NCBI GenBank assembly: GCA_013811715.1
Contig: JACCUS010000005.1
Location: 1 to 31,651 of the forward strand
Direction of reading: 5' to 3'
From: Nocardioidaceae bacterium
GTDB taxonomy: Bacteria; Actinomycetota; Actinomycetes; Propionibacteriales; Nocardioidaceae
Length of the DNA: 31,651 bases
The position numbers were made by a program, and so were the translations under genes. The notes under the pieces were generated by a model, which saw only the letters and a program-made list of their open reading frames with translations, ran no database searches and had not been told where the DNA came from. Positions within the stretch are counted from its first letter, which is position 1. Each line of letters starts with the position of its first letter. Shown one piece after another: positions 31,523 to 31,651 of the stretch.

Positions 31523-31651
31523 CTAGAAGTTGATCATGTGGCCGGAGAGGCCGTGGACAGCCTCCTTCACGGCCTCGCTCAAGGTCGGGTGCGCGTGGAT
31601 GTTCCGCGACACCTCGGCCGCGGTGAGGTCCCATTGCTGGGCCAGCGTGAG
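31523..31651 (-). CDS. lpd: Dihydrolipoyl dehydrogenase, C-terminal part
   Basis: The last 42 codons and stop of a gene that enters from the right edge. The peptide contains HAHPTLSEAV, the C-terminal interface motif whose first histidines include the catalytic base of dihydrolipoamide dehydrogenase, and ends in HMINF. This FAD enzyme reoxidises lipoyl groups of pyruvate and 2-oxoglutarate dehydrogenase complexes. The N-terminal part is outside the window. Convergent with oleD. Confidence 0.9.
   Translation of the reverse strand, partial: LTLAQQWDLTAAEVSRNIHAHPTLSEAVKEAVHGLSGHMINF

Overview
High-GC, tightly packed DNA with many GTG/TTG starts and 4-base stop/start overlaps. The gene order (Flp-type pilus genes, DUF1998 helicase, bldG, hppA, topA, MFS-thymidylate kinase fusion, DNA polymerase III delta', secreted alpha/beta hydrolase, tRNA-Thr) is, from memory, the chromosomal core block seen in Streptomyces coelicolor around bldG. 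The host is therefore a chromosomal high-GC actinobacterium. A non-Streptomyces lineage such as Nocardioidaceae/Propionibacteriales is my inference, not proven here. I see no plasmid, phage, IS or CRISPR sequence.

1-2144: tail of a Tad/Flp pilus locus. A TadC-like gene appears broken by an internal deletion and frameshift. It is followed by a structured leader, two tandem DUF4244 prepilin-like genes separated by a very strong hairpin, and two overlapping TadE-type pseudopilin genes. A convergent small LapA-like membrane protein closes the block. 2227-5012: an MrfA/YprA-type helicase diverges from bldG, an anti-sigma factor antagonist. 5088-8213: a molybdate operon (HTH-Mop regulator, modA, modB, modC), every junction a 4-base overlap, lies between bldG and hppA. 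8376-10700: H+-pumping pyrophosphatase of the K+-independent type.

10834-16387: the most distinctive part. Three paralogous PAPS-type sulfotransferases (two in tandem, one convergent) sit beside a GlfT2-like galactofuranosyltransferase. This suggests a cell-envelope glycan that contains galactofuranose and may be sulfated. The first sulfotransferase seems to use a CTG start codon. 16605-23344: topA with a lysine-rich tail, an MFS/dTMP kinase fusion, holB and a septum-formation-type membrane protein, a compact replication-linked run. 23475-25200: lipoprotein TAP-like hydrolase, then tRNA-Thr(CGT).

25201-25506 holds a small degenerate repeat pair and a possible gene remnant. 25507-31432: a membrane fatty-acid desaturase diverges from an oleA-oleBC-oleD operon for head-to-head condensation of fatty acyl chains into long-chain olefins, with OleB (beta-lactone decarboxylase) and OleC (beta-lactone synthetase) fused. 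The window ends in the 3' end of a convergent dihydrolipoyl dehydrogenase gene, with an 18-bp direct repeat between the two.
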